DNA of 64,000 nucleotides, from positions 7,757,501-7,821,500 of the forward strand of contig NC_065575.1 in the NCBI RefSeq assembly GCF_937616625.2, written 5' to 3'. This DNA is from Mercurialis annua (taxonomy: Eukaryota; Streptophyta; Magnoliopsida; Malpighiales; Euphorbiaceae). This document shows positions 29,305 to 41,028 of the stretch, in pieces; within the stretch, counting starts at the first letter, position 1; every line of letters starts with the position of its first letter. Below the pieces are notes generated by a model. The model did no database searches and was not told where the DNA came from. It saw nothing but the letters and a program-made list of their open reading frames with translations. The translations under genes were made by a program, and so were the position numbers.

Positions 29305-32300
29305 ATGGTCAGGATGTCTGACCAACGACAAGAGGTAGAGCGAGCTGCCGCTGCAGCACGTAATGTTATAGAAGGGGCGCATGACGTCCATCCAGAAGCT
29401 CAAGATGAGTCTTCTGTTCACGGAGGAGGTGGTGGCCAAGAGGCCCAGGCGCAGGCACCTGGAGTGCAAGCGCAAGCCCAGCAACCTAATGTTGTGGGAT
29501 TTGATCTGAATCAGTTCCTTACGGGAATTGCGGCTATGCAAGCCAATCAGGCTGAGGTGCAGAATATGCATCGTGAACAACTACAGCAACAACAGTTGCG
29601 TAACGTGGCTTTCACTGACCGAGATATCGTTTTGGCTTATATGCGTCTCAAACCAACTAAGTTTGACAGTACAGGCGATGCTCTCGATTTCCTCGAAGAA
29701 GTAGAACGTAATGCTCGACGCCTGCAAGCTAATGAGAGACAGACCATCATTATGGTGGAAATGTCATTGAAAGGACCTGCGAAAGATTGGTTTCAGCAGC
29801 ATATTCAGCCAACCATGGATACTATGACCTGGGCTGAATTTGCAAACCACTTTAGGGAATACTTTTTACCTTATGCGGTAACGGAGAGTTATCGTAGTCA
29901 GTGGTTGACCCTGAGTAGAGGCAATCGGTCTGTGCAAGAGTATGTGACGGAGTTCACTAGAGTGAGTAGGTTTGCACCAGACCTGACTGCAGACCCAGTC
30001 AGAGTGAACTCGAGGTTTGTAGAGGGTCTAGGAGCGGAATTTGTGAGTCTGACGTCTGATATCGGAAGAACCCTAGTGCAACTGATTGATAGTGCTAGGC
30101 AAATGGAAGTTTCTCTGATTCGTTTTGGAAGAATTCCTGACCCTTCCAATGTTGCACCTGTGAGAGATAATGCGTTTCGTAGCGTACAGAGCGCACCTAC
30201 CCGATCATATGCTGGGAGTTATTCTCGACCCCCATCACGTCAACAGAGAAATAAGAGAGCTCGGTATGGAACTAGAGTCAGTACTTCAGGCACCGGATTT
30301 AGTGCCAGATCGATGAGTGACATGGGAGGCGGAGTTCCTTTATGTTTGAACTGTAATAGGAGGCACTACGGCGCGTGTTACACTGCTAATGGAGCATGTT
30401 TTAATTGTGGTCAACGGGGCCATTTCGCTAGAGACTGTCCGAGGCAGATGCCTCAAGGCTCGATGACTACTGTAGTACAACCTTCCTATCAGCAGCAGAG
30501 AACTGCGCAGCAGATAGCGTCAGGATATGATCAGACTGGAAGTACCTTTACTGGCCAGAGAGGCCGTGGCTATGGAAATCGTGGAGGAAGAAACGGCGGA
30601 GGACGCGGTACTGGCCAGACTTCGCAGGCTGGCGGGAGTCAAGCTAGGGTCTTTGCACTGAATCCTCAGGAGGCTCAGGCTTCCAATGCAGTGGTGCAAG
30701 GTACCTTTTCTATCGCTTCTCAAGACGCATTAATTTTATTTGATCCGGGTGCTACGCATTCGTTTGTTTCGCCTAGTTTTGCTAGTAAGTTAGAAGTGCA
30801 ACCAGCGTATCTTAGGAATCCCTTATCCGTAGCTACCCCAGTTGGAGAAAGTGTGGAAGTTAGTATTGTTTATCCGTATTGTCCTGTGAAAGTTCAAGGA
30901 CGAGATTTGTTAGTCGACTTAATTTTACTTGAGGTTTTAGCTTTTGACGTCATACTGGGAATGGATTGGCTAGCTCAACACTATGCCAATGTGGATTGTC
31001 GAAAGAAGACGGTGACGTTTAACACGCCTGGAATTGAAGCGGTTTCAATTCAAGGTGATAAGATGGAATCTTCTGCGAGTATTATTTCAGCTATTAAAGC
31101 TTGTAGTATGTTGAAGAAGGGATGTCAAGGGTTCTTAGCAGTAGTACGAGACGTGGAGAAGAAAAGTGTAAACTTAAGCGACGTACCAGTTGTATCGGAA
31201 TATCCAGACGTTTTTCCAGAGGAATTACCTGGATTACCCCCAGATCGCGAGATTGAATTTTGTATCGAATTGGCTCCTGGCACGAAGCCGATATCGATAC
31301 CTCCTTATCGAATGGCGCCAGCAGAACTCAAAGAACTTAAGGATCAGTTAGAAGAATTGTTTGATCGTGGTTTTATTAGACCGAGTGTATCCCCGTGGGG
31401 TGCACCAGTGCTGTTCGTGAAAAAGAAGGATGGATCGCTTCGACTATGTATCGATTATCGACAGCTGAATAAGGTAACAATTAAGAATAAGTATCCGTTA
31501 CCTAGGATTGACGATTTATTCGACCAGTTACAAGGAGCGAAGTTTTTCTCCAAGATCGACTTGAGATCAGGCTATCATCAGCTAAAGATTCGCGATGATG
31601 ACATACAAAAGACTGCTTTCCGAACTCGATATGGACATTATGAGTTCCTCGTTATGTCGTTCGGATTGACGAACGCGCCAGCAGCCTTCATGGATTTGAT
31701 GAATAGGATATTCAAACCGTACTTGGATCAGTTCGTGATCGTGTTCATCGACGACATTTTAATCTATTCGAGTACAGAAAAAGAGCACGCTCAACATCTG
31801 CGGATAGTACTACAGAAGCTAAGAGAGCATCAGCTTTACGCCAAATTCTCTAAATGTGAATTTTGGCTAACGGAAGTGGCTTTCTTAGGTCATGTAGTTT
31901 CACAAAGCGGCATTAAGGTTGACCCAAAGAAGATCGAAGCTGTGATAGAATGGAAGCGGCCTGAATCAGTTACGGAAGTTAGAAGTTTCCTTGGTTTAGC
32001 AGGATATTATAGACGATTCGTACAGGACTTTTCGAAGATCGCTGTACCTTTGACGAAGTTAACTCAAAAGAACGCGAAATTCAATTGGACGGACCAATGT
32101 GAACTCAGTTTTCTAAAACTGAAAGAGTGTCTGACGACGGCACCAGTCTTAGCATTACCAGAAGGAACGGAAGGATTCACAGTTTACTGTGATGCATCAA
32201 GAATTGGACTAGGATGTGTTCTTATGCAACACGGTAGAGTAATAGCGTACGCATCGCGACAGCTTAAAAAGCACGAAACGAACTATCCGACGCATGATCT

Positions 32301-34209
32301 AGAATTAGCGGCGGTGATCTTCGCGCTAAAGATCTGGAGACATTATTTATACGGCGCTACGTGCGAGATCTTTACAGATCATAAGAGTCTCAAGTACATT
32401 TTTGACCAACGAGAGTTAAACCTCAGACAGCGGAGATGGATGGAATTACTGAAAGATTACGACTGCACGATACAATACCATCCAGGCAAGGCCAACGTAG
32501 TGGCAGATGCCTTAAGCAGAAAGTCAGCTGGAAGTCTCGCGCACGTTACAACGACATGGCGGAGGCCATTAATCAACGAGATACATACGATGTTTAGCCA
32601 AGGAGTGGAGTTCGAAATCTCATCTCTCGGAAACCTAATGGCTCAGTTAACGATACGATCGACGTTGATAGACCAGATCAAGGAGTTACAAGCAGACGAC
32701 CCTCAATTGAAGCATCTAATTGAGGAAGTTCAACAAGGAAAGAGTCAAGATTTCAGTATCGTCAACGGAATCTTGAAATACGGCAGTCGAATGTGCGTTC
32801 CAGATGCGGAAGACTTAAGACAGAAGATCATGGAGGAAACTCATGGAACGATCTATAGCGTTCATCCTGGTTCCACGAAGATGTACCACGACATCAAATC
32901 AACGTATTGGTGGAGCGGAATGAAGAAAGACATCGCAGAGTTCGTGGCGAAATGCCCGACTTGTCAGCAAGTCAAACTGGAGCATCAGCGACCTTACGGA
33001 TTTCTTCAGCCGTTACCCATCCCGAAGTGGAAGTGGGAGCAGATCACGATGGATTTCGTAATCGGATTACCCAAGACGCAGAAAGGGTTCGACTCTATTT
33101 GGGTAATCGTGGATCGTTTGACGAAGTCAGCACACTTCATACCTATCAAGACGACTTATTCTGCAGCAAAGTTGGCGGAGATTTATATCGATAAGATCGT
33201 AAGCCTACACGGAGTTCCCGTATCAATCGTTTCAGACAGAGGTTCCGTATTTACCTCTCATTTCTGGAAAAGCTTACAAGACGCATTAGGAACGCGATTG
33301 AATTTCAGCACTGCGTTTCACCCTCAGACAGACGGTCAGTCTGAACGGACGATTCAAACGTTAGAAGATATGCTTCGACTTTGCGTATTAGACTTCGGAG
33401 GTAGTTGGGATACGTACCTACCTCTAGTCGAGTTTGCCTACAACAACAGCTATCATTCGAGCATCGAGATGGCTCCTTACGAAGCATTGTACGGGCGAAA
33501 ATGTCGATCTCCTATTTGTTGGGACGAAGTCGGTGAACGAAAGCTCACTGGAGCAGAGATTATTCAGATTACGTCAGAAAAAGTTCCGTTGATAAAGCAG
33601 CGTTTGAATACTGCTTCTAGTCGACAGAAGAGTTACGCGGATCCCAAGAGGAAAGATATCGAATTTCAGATCGGAGACTACGTATTTCTCAAAGTAACAC
33701 CGATGAAAGGAGTTATTCGTTTCGGAAAGAAGGGTAAATTGGCTCCGAGATATGTCGGACCATATCAGATCGTGGAACGTATAGGCTCAGTTGCCTATAA
33801 GCTAGACTTGCCACAGGAGATGTCGCAAGTTCATCCTGTCTTTCATATTTCCATGCTTAGGAAATATGTACCAGACCCTTCTCGAATAATTCAACCGCAA
33901 GTGATGGATGTGAGCGAAGAACTGACTTACGAAGAACGGCCAGTGCAGATTGTCGACACGCAGATACGACAATTGCGAACGAAAAGAATTCCAATGGTGA
34001 AAGTTCTTTGGAGAAGTCAATCCGTAGAAGAGTGCACGTGGGAGACGGAAGAGGATATGAGACAGAAGTATCCATATCTATTCACTCGAGGTACGTGGCT
34101 AAATTTTAAATTCGAGGACGAATTTATTTTAAGGGGGGGTGAATGTAATACCCCAAAATATTTTAAGGTAATTAAGTCGTGCCACGTGTCGAGATTTCCG
34201 ATAAATTAA
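29305..34209 (+). CDS. Ty3/gypsy Gag-Pol polyprotein with chromodomain-like C-terminus
   Basis: A single uninterrupted frame of 1634 codons. Order: Gag capsid region (about 90-260; [19 protein letters not shown]), CCHC zinc knuckle [14 protein letters not shown] (about 365-378), aspartic protease [12 protein letters not shown] (about 475-490), reverse transcriptase with [17 protein letters not shown] and catalytic FIDDILIYS (about 814), RNase H starting [15 protein letters not shown] (about 960), integrase with an HHCC finger (HPGSTKMYH...CPTCQ), DDE core ([33 protein letters not shown]), the GPY/F module (RYVGPYQIV), and a C-terminal chromodomain-like stretch ([19 protein letters not shown]) that in chromoviruses targets integration to heterochromatin. 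The frame runs through the polypurine tract and stops inside the 3' LTR. Gag and Pol are not separated by a frameshift. No disabling mutation seen. Confidence 0.96.
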   Translation: MVRMSDQRQEVERAAAAARNVIEGAHDVHPEAQDESSVHGGGGGQEAQAQAPGVQAQAQQPNVVGFDLNQFLTGIAAMQANQAEVQNMHREQLQQQQLRNVAFTDRDIVLAYMRLKPTKFDSTGDALDFLEEVERNARRLQANERQTIIMVEMSLKGPAKDWFQQHIQPTMDTMTWAEFANHFREYFLPYAVTESYRSQWLTLSRGNRSVQEYVTEFTRVSRFAPDLTADPVRVNSRFVEGLGAEFVSLTSDIGRTLVQLIDSARQMEVSLIRFGRIPDPSNVAPVRDNAFRSVQSAPTRSYAGSYSRPPSRQQRNKRARYGTRVSTSGTGFSARSMSDMGGGVPLCLNCNRRHYGACYTANGACFNCGQRGHFARDCPRQMPQGSMTTVVQPSYQQQRTAQQIASGYDQTGSTFTGQRGRGYGNRGGRNGGGRGTGQTSQAGGSQARVFALNPQEAQASNAVVQGTFSIASQDALILFDPGATHSFVSPSFASKLEVQPAYLRNPLSVATPVGESVEVSIVYPYCPVKVQGRDLLVDLILLEVLAFDVILGMDWLAQHYANVDCRKKTVTFNTPGIEAVSIQGDKMESSASIISAIKACSMLKKGCQGFLAVVRDVEKKSVNLSDVPVVSEYPDVFPEELPGLPPDREIEFCIELAPGTKPISIPPYRMAPAELKELKDQLEELFDRGFIRPSVSPWGAPVLFVKKKDGSLRLCIDYRQLNKVTIKNKYPLPRIDDLFDQLQGAKFFSKIDLRSGYHQLKIRDDDIQKTAFRTRYGHYEFLVMSFGLTNAPAAFMDLMNRIFKPYLDQFVIVFIDDILIYSSTEKEHAQHLRIVLQKLREHQLYAKFSKCEFWLTEVAFLGHVVSQSGIKVDPKKIEAVIEWKRPESVTEVRSFLGLAGYYRRFVQDFSKIAVPLTKLTQKNAKFNWTDQCELSFLKLKECLTTAPVLALPEGTEGFTVYCDASRIGLGCVLMQHGRVIAYASRQLKKHETNYPTHDLELAAVIFALKIWRHYLYGATCEIFTDHKSLKYIFDQRELNLRQRRWMELLKDYDCTIQYHPGKANVVADALSRKSAGSLAHVTTTWRRPLINEIHTMFSQGVEFEISSLGNLMAQLTIRSTLIDQIKELQADDPQLKHLIEEVQQGKSQDFSIVNGILKYGSRMCVPDAEDLRQKIMEETHGTIYSVHPGSTKMYHDIKSTYWWSGMKKDIAEFVAKCPTCQQVKLEHQRPYGFLQPLPIPKWKWEQITMDFVIGLPKTQKGFDSIWVIVDRLTKSAHFIPIKTTYSAAKLAEIYIDKIVSLHGVPVSIVSDRGSVFTSHFWKSLQDALGTRLNFSTAFHPQTDGQSERTIQTLEDMLRLCVLDFGGSWDTYLPLVEFAYNNSYHSSIEMAPYEALYGRKCRSPICWDEVGERKLTGAEIIQITSEKVPLIKQRLNTASSRQKSYADPKRKDIEFQIGDYVFLKVTPMKGVIRFGKKGKLAPRYVGPYQIVERIGSVAYKLDLPQEMSQVHPVFHISMLRKYVPDPSRIIQPQVMDVSEELTYEERPVQIVDTQIRQLRTKRIPMVKVLWRSQSVEECTWETEEDMRQKYPYLFTRGTWLNFKFEDEFILRGGECNTPKYFKVIKSCHVSRFPIN
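34131..34139 (+). other. Polypurine tract of Ty3/gypsy element
   Basis: AAGGGGGGG ends four bases before the 3' LTR, the expected site for plus-strand DNA priming. Confidence 0.85.
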
Positions 34210-36211
34210 ATTAAGGAGAATTTAATTTGATTATATCGGAAATTTAGAATGAAAATTTGATGAGTCAATTAGCGGGATTAAAGGAGTTATTATGAAAAGT
34301 TGAATGTGGAAGCATTTTAGGGCTAAATTGTAAATTTTGAAAAGTCTAGGGGCTAGAGTGCAAATTAGCCAATTAAGCCCGAAAATTGAGATTTGAGGAT
34401 TTCCGATGGAAATATGTATTTTAAGTTAGTATTATTTATTCGGAGATAAATAATACGTAGTTGAATTAATAGAAAAATTAATTGAATAAGTTTTGGATTA
34501 AATTGAAATTTTTGAAAAGTTTCAAGGACCAAAGCGTACTTTAGCCAGGATATATATGAGATTGAGATGAATGAAGAAGGGATCAGAACCTTCATCTCCT
34601 TTCTTTCTCTTTCTCATTTCTCTCGCTCGTTTCATACGGTTCCATCGCTCGATTCCGTTTCTCGTCCATTTTCGACGTTTAATAGCTCGAATTGATCGTA
34701 CTCTCGAGGCGAATCACGGTAAGCTTGACGTTTTACCGTTTCGTTGATTATATTTTGAGTTATATCGATTCAAAGTTTTAGGCCACGAAACGATTTTATC
34801 GTTTTATCGAGTATAGGATTGATATATAGCGTTTTGAGCTTAGAATACGCATTTTGGCTGAGTTTGGAGCGTTTTTACGTATATAGCAGGTCGGAAACCC
34901 CGGAAATCGATTCCGGGGGATCGTGCACGACTGTACACGATCGTGTACTAAAGTACACGAACGTGTACTAAGGTACACGAACGTGTACCAACATAGGGTA
35001 CACGAACGTGTACCAAGGTACACGAACGTGTACCTCCCTGCACGAGCGTGCACCCTTTGATTCTCGCACCCTGAGTCTTCGTACTTCGATTGAATTAATT
35101 ACGCGTATTGAATCGGAAATCGAATAGTAGTTAACCTAATGAGGTTATAAGAAGATTGAATTGGAAGTAACTTACGATCCATAAACGAGTTTGATATCGT
35201 TTAGTGGGATATGCGTGAGAAGCACGACGATTAATAAGAGTTCAATGTGTCGAGTCTCGAGTCTAGAGTCAATCTTAGAATAGGATTCTGATGTGAGTCA
35301 AATGTTTTGAAATTGTTTAGATCCAGCGAGGCAAGAAGGAGCTGGACCAGGAGCTCGGGAAGCTTGACGTTTCTAAAGCCCCGACGTATTTTTGGATAAG
35401 CGTTTTCAGTGAGTTTATACGATTTGCTTTTAAAGTATTTATTTAAGCAATTATTTTACATTGCTTTATATTTGAATTGCATGTTTTATATGCGAATTCT
35501 TTTTATGAATTACATATGGTTGAATTGAAACCAGTATTGATCCGATGGAACGTGCTACCTATTGGGCGACAATAGGACTGTGTGATCACCAGTTTTGATA
35601 TGACTCAGCTGGGAGCTGATGACGAGTATGAAATTTATGATTGGGTTATGAGTTAGATACGCAGAGTGAACTCGGCTACGGTGTAGCCTGGAAGTCCCCG
35701 TATCTAGTGGCTGGGCCACCAGCGAGTTGGACTCGCGATTGATATTTATGATTGGGTTGATCGATTGATTATTAGTATGTTTGAGGATTAAGGTTTCAAT
35801 CGGATCCTGTACTTGGATGCATATGATTAATTATGATTTTATGTTTTATTTGAATACTTATTAGTAAATGTATGAACTCACTCAGTATATCCCAATATAC
35901 TGACCCCTCACAGATTTCCTTTCAGGATAAAGACGCTTTGAAGCAACGGACTTCTATCCTACTTCCAGAAGTCTGTATTTTTGAGTATGTAAAGAAACAG
36001 TACTTTACTCTTAGAGCTGCAGTAGATAAGTGTTTTGTAAGTCAGCTTGTATGTATAGTTTTCTGTAAATATAACTTTAACGTTTTAAAGTTTTAAACGT
36101 TTTACGCTTGCTGCGTTATATATATTGTGACTGCCAGAGGATATGTGTACCTGGCATGTGTGCTTCTGCATGACACGTGTTTGCTTATGTCATGCATGAC
36201 GTTTATGTTTC

Positions 36212-36247
<36 letters not shown>

Positions 36248-36335
36248 ATTTTACGTTTTTAGGCTTGCTACGGGTTTCGGAGCAACCACTCCCATTCCCT
36301 AGCGCCGGTCTCGGCTCTGAAATTGGGTCGTGACA
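34144..36335 (+). repeat. 3' LTR of Ty3/gypsy element
   Basis: 2192 bp. Matches the 5' LTR with a constant offset of 7280 bp up to the A-tract, which is five residues longer here (A32). The palindrome array recurs at 34921-35053. Confidence 0.95.
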
Positions 36336-36374
36336 CTTTGCTAGTTGGAACTTCCAAAATTTAGATGAAACTTA

Positions 36375-36600
36375 CACTACTAAAAAAACAGCTATTTAGC
36401 AACGGATTTTTCCGTCGCTAAATGACTAAATTCTGTCGCTAAATTCAATTAGCGACGTCTGTCGTTAAATTTCTAGTCGCTAAATTTATAGCGACGAAAT
36501 CTCAAATATTTTGCGACGGATTTAAAAAAATTAGCGATGGATTTAGCGATGGATTTAAATCCGTCGCTGATTTAAAAAAAATAATAGAAATTAATTTGTT
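36375..36600 (+). mobile_element. CACTA (EnSpm) element terminal fragment
   Basis: Starts CACTACTAAAAAAACAGC, typical of plant CACTA ends, followed by many subterminal copies of GCGACGGA/TCCGTCGC and TTTAGCGA in both orientations. No opposite end or transposase was found, so it is a remnant or a very short derivative. Confidence 0.7.
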
Positions 36601-36749
36601 AATTAAAATCGTAAAATGAAATATTATTTAATTGGTCACTCACTGTCACACACCCACCCGCTATACACCACACACTATCACCAACCCTCAATTTTCACAA
36701 ATTTTCCAACTTTTCTGTAGGTCACGCATCCTTCAGATTGCTCCCACCC

Positions 36750-37000
36750 AATCCTCTATATACGAGCTCGTTCACGAACTCTTAATCGAACTCGTTCACA
36801 AATTTGTTCACGAACTCTTATTCAAGCTGTTTGTGAACATAAACGAGCCGAACACCACTATGTTCATGTTCGGCTTGTTTATATTTATGAACATAAAATC
36901 AAGCTCGAACTCGGTTCGTTTAGAATACGAACGAACATGAACCGGGCTCTTATAGAGCCGAACACCGAGCTGCTCGCGAACGGCTCGGTTCTTTTACACC
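36750..37000. repeat. Dispersed repeat fragment rich in GTTCGTGAACGAGC
   Basis: Successive CGAGCTCGTTCACGAACTC-like units and their complements (GTGAACATAAACGAGCCG, CGGCTCGGTTC), ending TTTTACACCCCTAA. This sequence style is common in plant intergenic repeats. The 102-codon frame crossing it is not gene-like. Confidence 0.5.
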
Positions 37001-37004
37001 CCTA

Positions 37005-37985
37005 ATTGAAGGTATTAAAAAACCCATTAATTTTTCAGAAAGTATAAAAGAGTCCTTTAACTTATTTTTGGTACAAATCGACCCTCAAACTTTAAAAATT
37101 GACCAAGAAAGTCATTCCGTCCAAAATCTCAGTTAACTGATAACATGACACATATGGAAAAGTTCAAAAACAACTTTAATATTTAAAATACTTACCAATT
37201 TTATATTTATGAATTTTTTTAACCATTTTCACCCTTTTCTTCAATTAAATAAATTAAAATTAAATTAAAAAAATTAAAACCTGATTAAATCAATCAACCT
37301 AATCAAACATTCAAAACATAATTAAAATTCTATTAGTTTAATCAGATTTTTTATGTGTTTTAAATAATTAAACATATAGAAACCCACTTAAACCAATCGA
37401 AATCTAATTAAACACATCAAAACCCAATCAAAATTTAATAAGTTTTTTTATTTTTTTCAAACCACACTCGGAGGAGAAATCTCCGGTCGCCGGCCGGAGA
37501 AATCTCCTCCAACGATCTTTTTCGGAGGAGATTTCTCCGGCCGGCGACCAGATATTTTTTCTCTGGATGAGGTTTAAAAAAAATTGATTGAATTTCGATG
37601 TGTTTCGATTAGTTTGTGTTTTAAAGTGTTTAATTAGGTTTCGGTTGATTTAATCGGGTTTCGAAGTGTTTAATTAGGTTTCAATTTGTTTAATTGTGCT
37701 TCGATTTATTGTAATAAAGGTTTTAATTTTAAATATTATTTAATTATTGATATTTAAATGAAGAAAAGGGTGAAATGTCCTATAAAATTTATAAATATAA
37801 AATTGGTAAGTTTTTTAAACATTAAGGATGTTTTTGAATTTTGTTTATGTGCAACGTCACCAGTTAACAAAGATACCAGAGGGAAGAGCTTTTTTCAAAA
37901 AACATTAGAAGGTTGATTTGTATCAAAAAAAAATAAGGGTTGTCTTGTACTTTTTGAGCAGCTACGAGTATTTTTCATACCTTCA
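37005..37985. mobile_element. Foldback element with palindromic GC-rich core
   Basis: The left arm begins TTGAAGGTATTAAAAAACCC and contains GGTACAAATCGACCCTC; the right arm mirrors it (AGGTTGATTTGTATC, ATACCTTCAA). The core at about 37466-37565 is a large dyad of GGAGGAGAAATCTCCGG and CCGGAGAAATCTCCTCC around GGTCGCCGGCCGG. Next to the core are repeats of GTTTAATTAGGTTTCG and complementary forms. No target duplication was confirmed. Same plan as the Mutator-like foldback elements elsewhere in the window. Confidence 0.65.
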
Positions 37986-38049
37986 ACTTTTATTAGGAAG
38001 TGTTTAGTTAAAATAAATTTTATATAGTTAGAAAACATTAGTTTACATT

Positions 38050-38260
38050 GAAAAAATTACGTTAAGGTCCTCAAGATATATCATAATTAATAATTTGGTA
38101 CCTCTTATTTCAAAGGTCTATTTAATGGTTTCTCAGTTTTAATGCCGTTAACTAAGAGACTCTTCCGTTAATTTGAGGGAGTAAATCATTTAACAGGACT
38201 AAAACTAAAGGATCAAATCGTCTAAAAGTGAGGTACCAAATCGTTAAATAAAACTAAAAA
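38050..38260. repeat. Degenerate inverted repeat
   Basis: TTTGGTACCTCTTATTTC mirrors AAGTGAGGTACCAAATCG, with TTAACTAAGAGACTCTTCCG between. Probably a decayed MITE. Confidence 0.4.
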
Positions 38261-38478
38261 AAAAACAATTTTAACAATTTAATATGTAGCTTATGATAAT
38301 ATCCAATCACTAAAAGATAAAAAATTTAATTGATAAAAATAATATTTTAATTCCTTAACTTACTATTATGATCAATTAGTTTACTATTATAAAAAACAAG
38401 ATCATAGAAAATCTGAAATTTATCTATCTAATTTTATAATACTTTATATGTTATTGTTAAGATAATTTTATTATGAAC

Positions 38479-38823
38479 AAAGGGTCAACGTGCCCCTTGA
38501 ATTTGTGACACGGTGCATCTAATTCAATTTATACTTTTTTGAGCAACTAACCTCAAAACTCTTCATTTTTTGATCAAATAACTCCATAATATATATTTTT
38601 ATTTTAAAAAATAGATTTATAATAATTATATCGCAACAATTAGCAAAGTATTTAATTACTTTTTTACATCTCTCACTTCCGATTTGTATTTTACGCATTT
38701 TAAAAATACAATTATGGGATTATTTGACCCAACAATAAAAAATTTTGGGGTTAGTTGATCCAAAAAGTATAAATTGAATTAGATGACCCTGTGTCACAAG
38801 TTTAGGGGGCACGTTGATCCTTT
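38479..38823. mobile_element. MITE with about 110-nt inverted repeats
   Basis: Left: AAAGGGTCAACGTGCCCCTT and AATTCAATTTATAC; right: GTATAAATTGAATTAG and GGGGGCACGTTGATCCTTT. The candidate flanking repeat (ATTATGAAC versus ATTATAATT) is weak, so the superfamily is uncertain. Confidence 0.65.
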
Positions 38824-38930
38824 ATTATAATTATTATAATTATAAAAACAAATAAAATTACATTATGTATTGATAATATCATTTAGGATTAAATTTATGA
38901 ATTATATAATTATCTACATTTCATTTTGGG

Positions 38931-39211
38931 AAAAAGGTGCAAAAATGACCCTCATGTATACTTCGTATCCTTTGTTGGCACCTTATGTTTTTGGATCTCA
39001 AACATGATCCTAACATAATGAAAAAAGTATCAAACAAACACAAAAAAAAGACGGCGTTAAACAGAAATGTGTACGGTATTAAACAGAAATATTATCGGAA
39101 GGGTCATTTTTTATACTTTTTCAAGATATTGGGATCATTTTCGAGATTTGAAATACATGAGGTGTCAATATAAGATGCGGATTATATATTAGGGTCATTT
39201 TTGCACCTTTT
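38931..39211. mobile_element. MITE with short inverted repeats
   Basis: AAAAAGGTGCAAAAATGACC at left and GGGTCATTTTTGCACCTTTT at right, with CTCATGTATACTTCG mirrored loosely by AAATACATGAGG. Non-coding. Confidence 0.65.
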
Positions 39212-39219
39212 TCTTTTAT

Positions 39220-41028
39220 ATTTTATATGGCTGTCTGCAATTACGTGTCTCTGGTGCCTAGTATGTAGGTCCATCACATACCTTTAACCTTTTCCAGCCA
39301 TTGCTAGTCATTAGTGTTATATTAAAGAACTAACCAAAATTAATACAAGTGACAATCAGATTAGAATCATAATCTTTAATTAATATAGATATGAAATCCA
39401 CAAACAAAATCATTCTTCTTATGGAAAATAATAACTTTGTAAAACACCAAATCACGCGAACTACATTAAAATTCTAAGCTACTTTTGTTTAAATTAGTCT
39501 AAAAAATAAAGTATATAAGACAAATGCATAAATCATAGAAGAGCACTAAAAATATAATTATGACTATATTAGTTGTACTAATTGATTGTTATTAATATGA
39601 CAAACCCCTCTCTCTGACTCTAACCCTCTTTTTCTCCCTCATCAAATTCTAGCCGACACACTTTTCATAGATGGTGTTTTTTGGTCCCTTTGTTTAATAA
39701 AAAGAAAAATTAAATTTTGATCACCCTCTAAATCTAAATTTATTTCTTCAAAAAATCTAAATCTGTGTATCCTAAAATAAAATAAAAGTCTATTTAATAT
39801 ACACTAGTAGTAATTATTTTAATTTCTTCCTCCTCGTAATTTCATCTATTCTTTTTAAAATATTTTAATCCACGTATTTGTGTCCTTTTTAGAGGAATAG
39901 AGAATTTTGCAAGACATTTTTTTTATTTCTATATAAAATTTAAATTTTAAGATTTCATATTTCATGCTCTCGTGGTTCTTTATTTAAAAAACGACCACAA
40001 CAATGCGTATTTAAAATTTGAAGTTTCTTGTGTTTTTGTTTGGAAAATTAATTTATAAATTTAATTTTAACAACTTGAATCTTGCTTTCTAGAGTTTTAA
40101 TAGATAATTTTTTTTATTACAATTTAGATTTGTAGATTCTTTTTGTCTATATGATTAAATTTCTCTTTAGATTTAGATTTTTCATCTAATATTTTGGTTG
40201 ACATTTTAAATTAAATAGCCTAATTTGTGATAATTCTAGCTCAATCATTGTGACTAGTTTTGAAACTCATTTTTAGCTATACAAGGAACTGTTTTTGTTA
40301 AAAAAAAGTTTTATCAATAGAAAATTTAGAAAATTTTAATATTTATTAAAAATAATTTCAAATTTTAAAAATAACAAATACATAAAAATTTACACAAAAA
40401 TCTAAAATATTAGGAATAAAGTTCAACTGAATCAAAAGCAATATCAATAACAATAGCATTCTAATTAATTAAATTACTTTTAATAAAAGTAATTATTTAA
40501 AATATAAAAAAACTTAACTTCAAACAGGCAACAGCTTCTCAATTACAATAAAAAAAATCCCAACAAAGTCAACTATGCCAACTAGTCAACTCAACAGTCC
40601 AACTGTAAAACCACAAAAAAAAAACCATATCCAAACCGGTCCATATCACCTCAATCCTGCACAAAATAAGAAATAAAAAAACGTAACGGTTTTTTCGCTC
40701 CTTTTTTTAATATTAAAAATTTTAACCATTTCCAGCTCCTCAGAAAGAAAAAAAAAAGCAGAAGAAGAAGCATTTTCTTCTCCTCCTTTATTATTTCCCT
40801 TTCATTCTCACACATCTGTCACCCTTCAGCTTCGCCCGGATCTCACAACCAATAACCACACATTCCAAATTATCCTTAAAAACTTCAACCAAATTTTTCA
40901 TTCCCATAATTTTCCCGTTTTCTTTCATTTTTCTCTCCTCGTCACAGGAGAGGAAAACGAAAGAATTCAACGTTCTAATCGTATCATTATAAATATTGGA
41001 AGCGGTTATAATATACAGTTTCTTGATC
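39220..41028. other. Intergenic region and promoter/leader of the ILK-like kinase
   Basis: No gene seen. The last 300 bases before the ATG include a purine-rich AGAAGAAGAAG stretch and a TTCTTCTCCTCC pyrimidine stretch (about 40757-40790), usual for plant 5' leaders. An in-frame ATG at 40996 precedes the chosen start by 11 codons. Confidence 0.5.

Larger units (their letters stand above)
26864..36335 (+). mobile_element. Complete Ty3/gypsy chromovirus-type LTR retrotransposon (Tekay/Del-like)
   Basis: 9472 bp from TGTAATACCCC to GTCGTGACA, flanked by the 5-bp target duplication CTTTG (26859-26863, 36336-36340). LTRs are 26864-29050 (2187 bp) and 34144-36335 (2192 bp). They look identical by eye except for an A-tract of 27 versus 32. 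The internal region carries primer-binding site, one full-length gag-pol frame with C-terminal chromodomain-like segment, and polypurine tract. Intact structure and near-zero LTR divergence indicate a recent insertion that may be competent. Confidence 0.96.

Noticed and set aside
36632..36940. 102-codon frame after the Ty3 element
   Set aside because: Crosses the dispersed GTTCACGAAC-type repeat and has low-complexity composition; no family features.
40996..41028. Upstream in-frame ATG of the kinase
   Set aside because: The conserved ILK start is MEGITTQLKRG at 41029; the preceding 11 residues have no family support, though initiation there cannot be excluded.
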